Positions 8,006-16,146 are shown, counted from the first letter of the stretch. The stretch is 44,495 nt of DNA from Kitasatospora sp. MAP5-34 (GCF_029894335.1 NZ_JARXZC010000048.1:1-44495); one strand, 5' to 3'. Numbers and translations are program-made. The notes: generated by a model from the sequence alone, not told the origin.

Positions 8006-8893
8006 TTACGCGACCAGCTCGCCGAACGCGAACGCCAGGTCGCCGGTGCGGTTGAGCTGCTCGTCGTCGCGCAGGCGGCGCAGCGCGCGCCAGATGCTGC
8101 TCTTCACCGTGCCGACGCTGATGCCGAGCACGTCGGCGATCTCCGGGTCGGTCCGGCCCTCGTAGTACCGCAGGACCAGCATGGTGCGCTGGTTCTCCGG
8201 GAGCTTGGCGAGCGCCTGCCAGAGCACGGCGCGCAGCTCGGTGCCGCCCATCGCGTCGGTGTCGCCGACCGTCTCCGGCAGCTCCTCGGTCGGGTACTCG
8301 GCGACCTTGCGGCGGCGCCAGGCGGAGATGTGCAGGTTGGTCATGGTGCGGCGGAGGTAGCCCCCGACCGCCGCCTTGTCGGTGATCCGGCCCCAGGCGC
8401 GGTAGGTGCTGAAGAGCGCGCTCTGCAGCAGGTCCTCGGCCTCGTAACGGTCGCCGGTGAGGTGGTACGCGGTGGCGTAGAGGGAGGCCCGGCGCTCACG
8501 GACGTACGCCGTGAACTCCGCGGTGTGGTCCTCCTCGACGTCGGCGACGGCCGTCTCCGGGGCGGGCGTCAGGCGCAGCAGCGTGCCGCCCGCAGCCTCG
8601 CGGGCCGGGGTCGGGACCCCCTGCTGGACACCGTGACCCGGGACGCGGACGGGGAGGATGCCCCGCAGCGTCAGGGTGGAGCCGGAGTCGGCCGCATTCC
8701 CCTTGCGGCCGATCCCGTGCAGCTCCCCGGTCCTGCTCCCGCCGCCGAGGCTGCGGGCTCCGGTGCTGTGTGCGCACCCCCGTACGGTCACAGCACCGGA
8801 AGTCGCGTCCGTCCGCACCTCGAAGTGGGTGCTGGTCGAAGAACGCGCGTTGCGAATGCCCGCAGTGCTGCGGGACTTGAGCGTGGCGTTCAT
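8006..8893 (-). CDS. sigQ: ECF RNA polymerase sigma factor SigQ
   Basis: This is a 295-residue extracytoplasmic-function sigma factor of the SigE-like group. Region 2 spans about residues 122-195 (ASLYATAYHLTGDRYEAED, then SALFSTYRAW and MTNLHISAWRRRK). Region 4 spans about 225-285 (LPENQRTMLVLRYYEGR, then DPEIADVLGISVGTVKS). It is divergent from afsQ1-afsQ2, the arrangement known for S. coelicolor sigQ, which supports the name. The first 120 residues are low in recognisable structure and unusually long for an ECF factor. The ATG at 8893 follows GGGGGTG at a good distance, but a later start is possible. The shared intergenic region carries an AfsQ1-type site. Confidence 0.85.
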   Translation of the reverse strand: MNATLKSRSTAGIRNARSSTSTHFEVRTDATSGAVTVRGCAHSTGARSLGGGSRTGELHGIGRKGNAADSGSTLTLRGILPVRVPGHGVQQGVPTPAREAAGGTLLRLTPAPETAVADVEEDHTAEFTAYVRERRASLYATAYHLTGDRYEAEDLLQSALFSTYRAWGRITDKAAVGGYLRRTMTNLHISAWRRRKVAEYPTEELPETVGDTDAMGGTELRAVLWQALAKLPENQRTMLVLRYYEGRTDPEIADVLGISVGTVKSSIWRALRRLRDDEQLNRTGDLAFAFGELVA

Positions 8894-9022
8894 CGTGCAC
8901 CCCCATGATCGGTACGAGCGGTTCCGTGTCTCACCGCCGTTGCCCGGGCCGGTTGGCCCGGCCCGTTCTTCGGCGACATGGAAAATCTTGCCCGGCGGTC
9001 GTCATGGGGGTGTCCGCCGACT

Positions 9023-9038
9023 GTCACAGCGGTGTCAC
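9023..9038. promoter_or_regulatory. AfsQ1 binding site (GTCAC-N6-GTCAC)
   Basis: Direct repeats GTCAC at 9023-9027 and 9034-9038 are separated by six bases. This matches the published AfsQ1 recognition pattern GTnAC-n6-GTnAC exactly. It lies in the sigQ/afsQ1 divergent region, 130 bases from the afsQ1 start and 130 bases from the sigQ start, so it could control both genes. Confidence 0.75.
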
Positions 9039-9167
9039 AGCCGACGGGACTTCGGTCCGCACGACCGGCACAGTCGGGGACGCCGAAGGCACGGGTTCCG
9101 GTTGCGCCGGAGGGCGGTCCGCACCCGGGTGGGTGAATAGCCGCGCCGCGTGGGCCAGAATGAGCCC

Positions 9168-9851
9168 GTGCCTTTCCTCCTTCTGATCGAGGACGACGAC
9201 GCCATCCGGACCGGCCTCGAACTCGCTCTCACCCGCCAGGGCCACCGTGTGGCCGCCGCCGCCTCGGGCGAGGACGGTCTGAAGCTCTTCAAGGAGCAGC
9301 GGCCGGACCTCATCGTGCTCGACGTGATGCTGCCCGGAATCGACGGCTTCGAGGTGTGCCGCCGGATCCGGCGCACCGACCAGCTGCCGATCATTCTGCT
9401 GACCGCGCGCTCGGACGACATCGACGTAGTGGTCGGCCTCGAGTCAGGCGCGGACGACTACGTGGTCAAGCCGGTGCAGCCGCGCGTGCTGGACGCCCGG
9501 ATCCGGGCGGTGCTGCGGCGCGGTGAGCGGGAGAGTTCGGACTCCTCCGTCTACGGCAGCGTGGTCATCGACCGTTCCGCGATGACTGTGACCAAGGACG
9601 GCGAGGACCTCCAGCTCACGCCGACCGAGCTGCGGCTGCTGCTCGAGCTGAGCCGCAGACCCGGCCAGGCGCTGTCCCGGCAGCAGCTGCTCCGGCTGGT
9701 CTGGGAGCACGACTACCTGGGCGATTCGCGGCTGGTGGACGCCTGTGTGCAGCGGCTGCGGGCCAAGGTGGAGGATGTACCTTCGGCGCCGACGCTGATC
9801 CGGACGGTACGCGGGGTGGGCTACCGGCTCGACCCGCCGAACCAGCCCTGA
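9168..9851 (+). CDS. afsQ1: Two-component response regulator AfsQ1
   Basis: This 227-residue OmpR/PhoB-type regulator has a receiver domain (residues 1-115) with the acidic pocket in IEDDD, phosphoacceptor D52 in VLDVMLPG, and the lysine in VVKPVQ. A winged-helix DNA-binding domain (about 130-225) includes LTPTELRLLLELSR and LVWEHDYLGDSRLVDACVQR. GTG 9168 gives the start MPFLLLIEDDD, typical of AfsQ1; an upstream GTG at 9150 would add six residues. In S. coelicolor this system affects antibiotic production and nitrogen-related genes. It is followed by the sensor kinase gene after 42 bases. Confidence 0.92.
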   Translation: MPFLLLIEDDDAIRTGLELALTRQGHRVAAAASGEDGLKLFKEQRPDLIVLDVMLPGIDGFEVCRRIRRTDQLPIILLTARSDDIDVVVGLESGADDYVVKPVQPRVLDARIRAVLRRGERESSDSSVYGSVVIDRSAMTVTKDGEDLQLTPTELRLLLELSRRPGQALSRQQLLRLVWEHDYLGDSRLVDACVQRLRAKVEDVPSAPTLIRTVRGVGYRLDPPNQP

Positions 9852-9893
9852 ACCTGCCGCCCCTGTCCGCTCCTACCCCTTTGGTGAACCCCG

Positions 9894-11420
9894 TTGACCG
9901 ACCCTCAGACCCTTCGTAGCCCGCGCCCGGTGCGATGGCGGCACCTGCGCTCGCTGCGGGTGCGGCTGATCACGGTGTTCGCCGCCGTCGCGCTGACCAC
10001 CGCCGTGTCGGCGTCCGGGATCGCCTACTGGCTGAACCGGGACGCGGTGCTCCAACACGCCCAGGACGCCGCGCTCAACGACTTCCGGCAGTCGCTCACC
10101 CGGAACGTCACCGACCTGCCGCTCCACGCCAGCTGCCCGGAACTGGCGGGTCTGGCCGGGCAGGTGGCCACCTCCGGGCTCAACTACCAGGTGGTGGTGG
10201 TCGACGACGCCCAGCCCGACTGCGCCGCCTCCTCCGACCCCGGGCACTTCACCCTCGCCCAGGTACCGGCCGCGCTGCGGACCACGGTCAACAAGCCGCG
10301 CCAGACCACCTCGCACACCCCGTACGCCTACCACCTGTACTGGCAGCGGGTGAACCTGAACGGCCACCCGTACGTGGTCGGCGGCACGAAGGTGGTGCCG
10401 ACCGGGCCGACGGCCTACATGTTCAAGTCGCTCGACACCGAGCGGGCCGATCTCACCACGCTGAGCTTGTCGTTGGCGATCGCCACACTGCTCGCGCTGA
10501 TCGGCTCGGCCCTGCTCGCACAGGCCGCCTCGGCGACCGTGCTGCGCCCGGTCCGGCGCCTCGGGGACGCCGCCCGGCGGCTCGGCGAGGGGCATCTGGA
10601 CACCCGCCTGGACGTCGAGGGCGCAGACGAACTCGCTGATCTGGCAAGGACGTTCAACCGGACGGCGGAGTCGCTCGCCGAGCAGGTGCAGGAGCTCAGC
10701 GCACGCGAGGCGCAGAGCCGCCGGTTCGTCGCCGACATGTCGCACGAGCTGCGGACGCCACTGACCGCGATGACCGCCGTGACGGACATCCTGGAGGACG
10801 AGGCCGACACCCTGGACCCGATGATCGCGCCGGCCGTCCGGCTGGTGGTCAGCGAGACCCGGCGCCTCTCCGACCTGGTGGAGAACCTGATGGAGGTGAC
10901 CCGCTTCGACGCGGGCACCGCCAAGCTGGTCGCCGACGAGGTCGACATCGCCGACCTGATCATGTCCTGCATCGACGGCCGGGCCTGGTACGACGCGGTC
11001 GAGCTGGACGCCCCGCGCGGAGTGCTCGCGCGGGTCGATCCGCGCCGGCTGGACGTGGTCTTCGCCAACCTGATCGGCAACGCCCTCAAGCACGGCGGCT
11101 CGCCGGTGCGGGTGACGGTCCGGGAGACGGCGGACACCGTGGTGGTGGAGGTCTCGGACAGCGGCCCGGGCATCCCGGAGGACGTGCTGCCGCATGTCTT
11201 CGACCGCTTCTACAAGGCGGACAAGGGCCGGGCCAGGTCCGAGGGCAGCGGGCTCGGGCTGTCGATCGCGATGGCGAACGCCCAGATCCACGGCGGCACC
11301 ATCACCGCCGCCAACGGCGAGACCGGCGCGGTCTTCACCCTGACCCTGCCGCTCACCCAGCCCGTACCGGCCGAAGCCACCGATGCGACCCCGTCCATCG
11401 GCCAGGAGCACCGCAAGTGA
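9894..11420 (+). CDS. afsQ2: Sensor histidine kinase AfsQ2
   Basis: This 508-residue membrane sensor kinase is the partner of AfsQ1. Transmembrane helix 1 is at about residues 24-45. An extracellular sensor region spans about 46-180 and contains two cysteines. Helix 2 is at about 183-206, followed by a HAMP linker. The phosphoacceptor is H284 in MSHELRTPLTAMTAV. The ATPase domain has the N box FANLIGNALKHGG and the G boxes DSGPGIPED and GSGLGLSIAMANA. The start is TTG 9894, preceded by GGTGA at 7 bases; a GTG near 9930 is an alternative. The 3' end overlaps the lipoprotein gene by 4 bases (GTGA), so afsQ1, afsQ2 and the lipoprotein form one unit. Confidence 0.9.
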   Translation: MTDPQTLRSPRPVRWRHLRSLRVRLITVFAAVALTTAVSASGIAYWLNRDAVLQHAQDAALNDFRQSLTRNVTDLPLHASCPELAGLAGQVATSGLNYQVVVVDDAQPDCAASSDPGHFTLAQVPAALRTTVNKPRQTTSHTPYAYHLYWQRVNLNGHPYVVGGTKVVPTGPTAYMFKSLDTERADLTTLSLSLAIATLLALIGSALLAQAASATVLRPVRRLGDAARRLGEGHLDTRLDVEGADELADLARTFNRTAESLAEQVQELSAREAQSRRFVADMSHELRTPLTAMTAVTDILEDEADTLDPMIAPAVRLVVSETRRLSDLVENLMEVTRFDAGTAKLVADEVDIADLIMSCIDGRAWYDAVELDAPRGVLARVDPRRLDVVFANLIGNALKHGGSPVRVTVRETADTVVVEVSDSGPGIPEDVLPHVFDRFYKADKGRARSEGSGLGLSIAMANAQIHGGTITAANGETGAVFTLTLPLTQPVPAEATDATPSIGQEHRK

Positions 11421-11728
11421 ACGTCGTACGAAGAGCCACGCTGGGAGCACTCGCCCTGGTCGGAGCACTGGCCGCACTGAGCGGCTGCGGGATCCGGCCG
11501 ACCGCCGTACCGGTGGACGCGGGCCCGCCCGCGAGCCGTACGGCCTGCCCGAGCCCCGTCCGGGTGCCGGAGGCCGCGGACACGCCACCCGCACCCACCC
11601 CCGCCGCCACCCCGTCACCCGCCGGGGGCGGCCCTACGGTGACGGCCGCGCCCTCGAAGATGCCGGACGGCGTCTTCAGTGCGACACCCTCGCCCAGCCC
11701 GTCGTCAGCAGTGACGCACTGTCCGTAA
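11417..11728 (+). CDS. Small lipoprotein of the afsQ operon
   Basis: The 103-residue protein has a lipoprotein signal peptide (positively charged MNVVRRATLGALALVGALAA, then lipobox LSGC with the modified cysteine near residue 24). A Pro/Thr/Ser/Ala-rich tail follows with no recognisable fold and two more cysteines. The GTG start lies inside the afsQ2 stop (GTGA), so translation is coupled. A small lipoprotein at the end of the afsQ operon is known in S. coelicolor. A role in signal sensing at the membrane surface is inference. Confidence 0.8.
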   Translation: MNVVRRATLGALALVGALAALSGCGIRPTAVPVDAGPPASRTACPSPVRVPEAADTPPAPTPAATPSPAGGGPTVTAAPSKMPDGVFSATPSPSPSSAVTHCP

Positions 11729-11734
11729 ACCCCA

Positions 11735-11762
11735 CGCCGCAAACACCGCGCCGCAAACACCG
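11735..11762. repeat. Two tandem 14-bp repeats
   Basis: The unit CGCCGCAAACACCG occurs twice in direct succession, directly downstream of the small lipoprotein gene and before the VanZ-like gene. No function is evident. Confidence 0.7.
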
Positions 11763-11838
11763 CGCGACCGGCGCACGGAGGCACGGAACCGTTCGCGGCC
11801 CTGCCCGCGTCCTCCACAGCGTGCAGCGAGACGGCACC

Positions 11839-12516
11839 ATGGCCCGCCCTGAGTGCAACACCGACGAACCGACCGGGGACACCCCGGCCGCCCCACCGGC
11901 GACCACACAGCAGGTCCAGCACCGGGTGCGGACGCTCGGCCTGCTCCTGCTCGCCGGCTACCTGCTACTGCTGGGCTGGCTGGCCCTCCGGCCGTCGGCC
12001 GCCGACTGGACCTCCCCCGCGAACCTGACACCGTTCGCCTCCATCGGGCAGGCCATGACGCTGGGCGCCCTGGCGGGCCTGCGCCAGCTCCTGGGCGGGC
12101 TGCTGCCGCTGGCGCCGCTGGGCGTCCTGCTGCCGCTGGCCGGCGGACGGCTGCGGACGGCCTGGCTACCGTCCTTCCTGCGCACGGTGGGCGGCTCGGC
12201 GCTCCTCGCCACCGCGCTGGAGATCCTCCGGGGATGGGCGCCCGGGCACGTACTGAACGTCGACGACATCCTGCTCGGCACCGTGGGCGTGGCCCTCTGC
12301 CACCTCGCACTGGCCCCGCTCGCGCGGACCCTGCTGCTCCGCGACCACGAGCGCCGCCACGATCAGCGCCACGAGCGCCGCCACGACCGCCGCCACGAGC
12401 TCCGCGACCGGCACCACGACCAGCACCCCGGGAGCCGCCCGGCGCTGCCAGTGCCCCGACCCCGCTCCTGGCCCCGACCCCACCTGCCGGAGGGTCTCGG
12501 TCAGGGACGCCCCTGA
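11839..12516 (+). CDS. VanZ-like membrane protein with His/Arg-rich tail
   Basis: This 225-residue protein has about four transmembrane segments (starting near residues 36, 74, 110 and 145) and the VanZ-family signature near the end of the third loop (ILRGWAPGHVLNVDDILLGT). VanZ proteins are linked to glycopeptide tolerance and envelope properties, but most actinobacterial members have no known role. After the last helix, a 55-residue tail is built from HERRHDQR-like octets; in the DNA, the 18-bp CCACGAGCGCCGCCACGA occurs at 12345 and again at 12369, 24 bases apart. ATG 11839 is the first methionine with a fitting domain start. It is 110 bases downstream of the afsQ unit and may be independent of it. 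Confidence 0.75.
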   Translation: MARPECNTDEPTGDTPAAPPATTQQVQHRVRTLGLLLLAGYLLLLGWLALRPSAADWTSPANLTPFASIGQAMTLGALAGLRQLLGGLLPLAPLGVLLPLAGGRLRTAWLPSFLRTVGGSALLATALEILRGWAPGHVLNVDDILLGTVGVALCHLALAPLARTLLLRDHERRHDQRHERRHDRRHELRDRHHDQHPGSRPALPVPRPRSWPRPHLPEGLGQGRP

Positions 12517-12543
12517 GAACATCCCCGAGATCGCCGTACGCCA

Positions 12544-12581
12544 CCCCGGTGAGAACCCGGGGGCCGGGATCAACACCGGGG
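12544..12581. terminator. Nested hairpin downstream of VanZ-like gene
   Basis: The outer stem is CCCCGGTG / CACCGGGG (12544-12551, 12574-12581). The inner stem is CCCGG / CCGGG (12556-12560, 12564-12568). It lies 28 bases after the stop codon. The stem is imperfect, so this is a modest candidate. Confidence 0.45.
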
Positions 12582-12667
12582 CTGACGTGCGGAGCAGGCC
12601 GGACGCCGAGGATTGGGTCAAGCCCACCGGAGAGCCCGGCACCGGGCCGAGACCCTCGGAGCAGACC

Positions 12668-12850
12668 ATGAGCACGCTCGCCCGCCCTCGCCACAACCGC
12701 GTCCTCGCCGGGGTCTGCGCCGGGATCGCCGACCGCTTCGGGCTGGCCCCGTGGGCCGTCCGGATCGCGTTCCTGCTGTCCTGCCTGCTGCCCGGCCCGC
12801 AGTTCCTGATCTACCTGGCGCTCTGGCTGCTGCTACCGCAGGAGCCGTGA
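12668..12850 (+). CDS. PspC-domain small membrane protein
   Basis: The 60-residue protein consists of one PspC domain: LARPRHNRVLAGVCAGIADR followed by a hydrophobic helix (WAVRIAFLLSCLLPGPQFLI) and a second short hydrophobic part ending LLLPQEP. PspC is a phage-shock/envelope-stress membrane protein family; actinobacteria carry many short members with unclear partners. The ATG has GGAG seven bases upstream. It stands alone between two hairpins. Confidence 0.85.
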   Translation: MSTLARPRHNRVLAGVCAGIADRFGLAPWAVRIAFLLSCLLPGPQFLIYLALWLLLPQEP

Positions 12851-12852
12851 CC

Positions 12853-12928
12853 CGACGGCCTGGTACGCCCGAGGGGCTGCCGGGCACCGATCGGTGCGGG
12901 GCAGCCCCTCGGGCGTACCAGGCCGTCG
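12853..12928. terminator. Very long bidirectional hairpin terminator
   Basis: Perfect 28-bp arms lie at 12853-12880 and 12901-12928. The 20-base loop itself holds the self-complementary GCACCGATCGGTGC (12884-12897). It separates the convergent pspC-like gene and the secreted-protein gene, and its right arm runs up to the latter's stop. Confidence 0.85.
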
Positions 12929-12936
12929 TGCTGCCG

Positions 12937-13479
12937 TCAGCCGCCCAGGCCGCCGGCGCCCACGGGGAGCGGCACCGCGCCGCTGGTGAGCAGGCCGACG
13001 CCCGGGACCTTGCTCAGGCCCTCGGCGCCCGGGATCGGCGGCATGGCGCGGTTGGCGGCGGCGGGCATCGGGGCGTCGGCCATCGCGGGGTCGACCTGGG
13101 CCGGGGCGGCGGGAGCGGCGTGGGTGGCCGGAGCGACGTGGGCGGCGGCCGGGGCGTGCGCGGGCGCCATCGCCGGAGCCGGGGCAGCGGCGGGTGCGGC
13201 AGCCGGGGCGGCGGGCTCAGCGGCGGGGGCCGGGTTCAGGGCGTTGCCGACACCCGGGTTGAGGTTGCCGACCGCCTCGGTGACGGGCGCGGCGGCCGGC
13301 ACCTTCGAGACCGCACCGGTCGCGGCACCGGTCAGGACGTCGGAGTGGGCCAGCGCACCGGTCGGGAGCCCGAGCCCGCCGGGGGCGATCGGCGCGGCGG
13401 CGGCGGAGCCGACGGCCACGGCCGCGATCGCGACACCGAGCGCAGCAGTCCCGGCAGCCTTCAGAGTGGCCTTGTTCAT
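12937..13479 (-). CDS. Secreted Ala/Pro-rich protein of unknown function
   Basis: This is a 180-residue exported protein. A signal peptide (MNKATLKAAGTAALGVAIAA, then AAVGSAAAA) ends in a likely AxA cleavage site near residue 29. The mature part holds a conserved-looking block (LGLPTGALAHSDVLTGAATG and LNPGVGNAL), then a low-complexity Ala/Pro/Met stretch (about 85-150), and ends with IPGAEGLSKVPGVGLLTSGA. The ATG at 13479 has GAGGA eight bases upstream. Similar small secreted proteins are common in Streptomyces without a known role. No enzyme motif is visible. Confidence 0.75.
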   Translation of the reverse strand: MNKATLKAAGTAALGVAIAAVAVGSAAAAPIAPGGLGLPTGALAHSDVLTGAATGAVSKVPAAAPVTEAVGNLNPGVGNALNPAPAAEPAAPAAAPAAAPAPAMAPAHAPAAAHVAPATHAAPAAPAQVDPAMADAPMPAAANRAMPPIPGAEGLSKVPGVGLLTSGAVPLPVGAGGLGG

Positions 13480-13922
13480 GAGTTGGTCCTCAAGTCCTCG
13501 TCGGTGGCCAGCGTGCGGACGAGCCTGGGGACGCCCACCGCTACACCGTGTCAGCATTGACTGGCACACCGTAGTGACAAGGACACTCACGGATCAAAGA
13601 GGAGTAACTCGTTCGGATTAGTAGTCCGACCATCGTTCAAGAGCGTCCGCCGGTAGGGGGCTGGATGCAGGAGCGGCGGTCGGGCCGAGTCCGGGCGGTG
13701 CCGACGATGGAGTCCATGCGGAGCATCGGCGACTGAGGAGAAGCCGTCCGTGGGGGTCCCCCCGGCCGAAGGCTGGGGGAGAGAGTCCGGGCGTCGCGGC
13801 GCCGGCCCCCTACCGGCGGACGCTCCAGGACGCCGCCAACCAGCGGCCCCGGAACGGCAGATGGGCACGGGCCCCGGCGATGGACCCGTACCCACCCGAC
13901 ACACCGTCACTACGACGGCGGC
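13480..13922. other. 443-base intergenic region
   Basis: No convincing gene is present. The part next to 13479 is the leader and promoter region of the secreted-protein gene. The part from 13640 to 13922 is GC-rich non-coding sequence downstream of add and contains one REP-like hairpin element (13752-13781). Confidence 0.6.
13752..13781. repeat. REP-like intergenic hairpin element
   Basis: GGGGGTCCCCCCGGCC, then GAA, then GGCTGGGGGAG folds into a hairpin (TCCCCC with GGGGGA, GCC with GGC, loop GAA). From memory, near-identical sequences recur in intergenic regions of many Streptomyces genomes. Only one copy was noticed in this window. Confidence 0.55.
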
Positions 13923-15071
13923 TCAGAGACCCGCGCTGAACAGCCACTCCGCCTTGAGCTCGGCGTAACCCGGCTTGATCACGTCGGTGATCATCGCGAG
14001 CCGCTCGTCGAAGGGCAGGAAGGCCGACTTCATCGCGTTCGTGGTGAACCACTCCAGGTCACCCAGGGTGTAGCCGAAGGCGTCCACCAGGTGGCCGAAC
14101 TCCTGGCTCATGCTGGTGCCGCTCATCAGCCGGTTGTCGGTGTTGACCGTCACCCGGAACTTCAGCCGGCTGAGCAGCCCGATCGGGTGCTCGGCGTACG
14201 AAGTCGCGGCCGCCGTCTGCAGGTTGGAGGTCGGGCACATCTCCAGCGGGATGCGCTTGTCGCGCACGTACGCGGCCAGGCGGCCCAGCTCGACGCTGCC
14301 GTCCTCGTTCACGGTGATGTCGTCGATGATGCGGACGCCGTGGCCGAGCCGGTCGGCGCCGCAGCACTGCAGGGCCTCCCAGATCGAGGGCAGGCCGAAC
14401 GCCTCGCCGGCGTGGATGGTGAAGTGGTTGTTCTCGCCCTTGAGGTAGTCGAAGGCGCCCTGGTGGCGGGTGGGCGGGTGGCCGGCCTCGGCGCCCGCGA
14501 TGTCGAAGCCGACGACGCCCTGGTCGCGGTAGGCGTTGGCCAGCTCGGCGATCTCCTGCGAGCGGGCGGCGTGCCGCATCGCGGTGAGCAGCGTGCCGAC
14601 GCGGATCCGGTGGCCGTTGGCGCGGGCGTTCGCCTCGCCGAGGCGGAAGCCGTCGTTGACGGCCTCGACGACCTGCTCCAGGGTCAGGCCGGCCTCGAGG
14701 TGCTGCTCGGGGGCGTAGCGCACCTCGGCGTAGACGACGCCGTCGGCGGCCAGGTCCTCGGCGCAGTCGGCGGCGACCTTCACCAGCGCGTCACGGGTCT
14801 GCATCACGGCGCAGGTGTGGGCGAAGGTCTCCAGGTAGCGCACGAGCGAGCCGGAGTCGGCGGCCTCGCGGAACCAGACGCCGAGCTTGGCGGGGTCGGT
14901 GGTGGGGAGACCCTCGTAGCCGCAGGCGGCGGCCAGTTCGACGATGGTCTCGGGACGCAGCCCGCCGTCGAGGTGGTCGTGCAGGAGCACCTTCGGGGCA
15001 CGGGCGATCTGGTCTGCGGTGGGGATGCGGGGGCCTGTGGTGCCCGCAGTGGCGGTGGTCTGCTTCTCCAT
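13923..15071 (-). CDS. add: Adenosine deaminase
   Basis: This 382-residue zinc enzyme converts adenosine and deoxyadenosine to inosine and deoxyinosine. The metal and active-site motifs are LLHDHLDGG (near residue 31), HAGEA (near 224), GHGVRI (near 247), EMCPTSN (near 281) and VNTDNRLMSGT (near 316). The last has Asn where mammalian enzymes have a second Asp (TDDP); I believe this is usual in actinobacterial Ada. It belongs with cdd, deoA and deoC in nucleoside salvage. The ATG at 15071 lacks a Shine-Dalgarno but sits six bases after a TACACT -10 box, so the message is probably leaderless. A CTACGCGCGTAG palindrome overlaps the promoter. Confidence 0.95.
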   Translation of the reverse strand: MEKQTTATAGTTGPRIPTADQIARAPKVLLHDHLDGGLRPETIVELAAACGYEGLPTTDPAKLGVWFREAADSGSLVRYLETFAHTCAVMQTRDALVKVAADCAEDLAADGVVYAEVRYAPEQHLEAGLTLEQVVEAVNDGFRLGEANARANGHRIRVGTLLTAMRHAARSQEIAELANAYRDQGVVGFDIAGAEAGHPPTRHQGAFDYLKGENNHFTIHAGEAFGLPSIWEALQCCGADRLGHGVRIIDDITVNEDGSVELGRLAAYVRDKRIPLEMCPTSNLQTAAATSYAEHPIGLLSRLKFRVTVNTDNRLMSGTSMSQEFGHLVDAFGYTLGDLEWFTTNAMKSAFLPFDERLAMITDVIKPGYAELKAEWLFSAGL

Positions 15072-15077
15072 TGCGGG

Positions 15078-15083
15078 AGTGTA
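15078..15083 (-). promoter_or_regulatory. add promoter -10 box, leaderless
   Basis: On the minus strand TACACT is followed by CCCGCA and then the ATG of add. This is the same six-base spacing as at deoC. No clear -35 box is visible. Confidence 0.55.
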
Positions 15084-15087
15084 GCCC

Positions 15088-15099
15088 CTACGCGCGTAG
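15088..15099. promoter_or_regulatory. CTACGCGCGTAG palindrome, candidate operator of add
   Basis: This perfect copy of the 12-bp palindrome is identical to that before deoC. It lies four bases upstream of the add -10 box, in the -35/-10 spacer, so a bound protein would repress. Confidence 0.7.
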
Positions 15100-15187
15100 A
15101 TTTACCACGTCGATCACCGGCCGGTCGCGGATCACTTGCACCGGTCCCCCGGACGGACCAACCCGCACCCGGGGACACGCCCGGCCG

Positions 15188-16144
15188 TCAGTCGTGGTCC
15201 AGCAGCCGCCCGCGCCGGGACAGCACGAAGTCGCGGAACGCCGCCACCGGCGGCGTCAGCGGCCGGCCCGTCACCCAGGCGAGCCCGATCGCCCGCCGGG
15301 TCCGGGGCGCGGTCACCTCCAGCTCCACCACGCCCGGGCGCGGTACCAGCGACGGCGGCAGCAGCGCCACCCCCAGCCCGGCCGCGACCAGCCCGCGCAG
15401 GGTCTCGGCCTCCTCGCCCTCGAAGGCGATCCGGGGGACGAACCCGGCCTCCGCGCAGAACCCGTCCGTGATCGCGCGCAGCCCGTACCCCTCCTCGACC
15501 GCGACGAACGGCTCGTCAGCGACCTCCACCAGCCGGATCCGCCGCCGCCCGGCCAGCCGGTGGTCCACCGGTACGGTCAGGTAGAGCCGCTGCTCGTCCA
15601 GCGGACGAGCCGTCAGATCCGGTGCGTCCGGCAGCGGTGAGACCAGACAGAGGTCCAACTCCCCCGCGCGCAGCCGCTCCAGCATCGCCGTGACGTAGTC
15701 CTGCACCAGCTGGAACCGCACCTTCGGGTGCTCCGCCCGGAAGTCCCGCAGCAGCGCGGGCACCGCGTCCGTCCCCATCGTGTGCAGGAACCCGAAGGCG
15801 ACCCGCCCGGCCGCCGGATCGGCCTCCGCCCTGGCCGCCTCCGCCCCGCGCTCCAACTCGGCGAGCGCCCGCTCCACGCTGCCGAGCAGCAGCCGGCCCG
15901 CCCTGGTCAGCCGGACCGTGCGGCCCTGCCGGGCGAGCAGTTGCACGCCCAGCTCCCCCTCCAGCCGCGCGACCGCCCGGGAGAGCGTGGGCTGCGGCAT
16001 GCCGAGCAGCTGCGCCGCCTGCGTCACGTGCTCCAACCGGGCCACCGCCGCGAACTGCGCCAGCTGCGGGGCGAGCCGGGAGGCCGCACTGTCCGGGCCC
16101 AGCTCGGCGCGGGACAGTGGCGGCGAGCTGCTCTCATACGTCAC
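15188..16144 (-). CDS. LysR-family transcriptional regulator
   Basis: This 318-residue protein has an N-terminal winged helix-turn-helix (about residues 17-75; HVTQAAQLLGMPQPTLSRAV, then LEGELGVQLLARQGRTVRLT). The LysR substrate-binding domain spans about 100-305 (VEEGYGLRAI, GLVAAGLGVALLP). It is divergent from an MFS transporter gene 64 bases away, the classic regulator/target arrangement, and probably controls it in response to the transported compound. The start is uncertain: GTG 16144 is used here and ATG 16180 would add 12 residues. Neither has a clear ribosome site. Confidence 0.88.
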   Translation of the reverse strand: MTYESSSPPLSRAELGPDSAASRLAPQLAQFAAVARLEHVTQAAQLLGMPQPTLSRAVARLEGELGVQLLARQGRTVRLTRAGRLLLGSVERALAELERGAEAARAEADPAAGRVAFGFLHTMGTDAVPALLRDFRAEHPKVRFQLVQDYVTAMLERLRAGELDLCLVSPLPDAPDLTARPLDEQRLYLTVPVDHRLAGRRRIRLVEVADEPFVAVEEGYGLRAITDGFCAEAGFVPRIAFEGEEAETLRGLVAAGLGVALLPPSLVPRPGVVELEVTAPRTRRAIGLAWVTGRPLTPPVAAFRDFVLSRRGRLLDHD

Positions 16145-16146
16145 AG

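Noticed and set aside
12340..12425. Possible CRISPR-like or iterative operator repeat
   Set aside because: The repeats are in frame inside the VanZ-like gene with a 24-base period and no spacers, so they are coding repeats.
13923..15071. Adenosine deaminase with a lost catalytic Asp (TDN instead of TDD)
   Set aside because: I believe this variant is normal for actinobacterial adenosine deaminases; all metal ligands are present.
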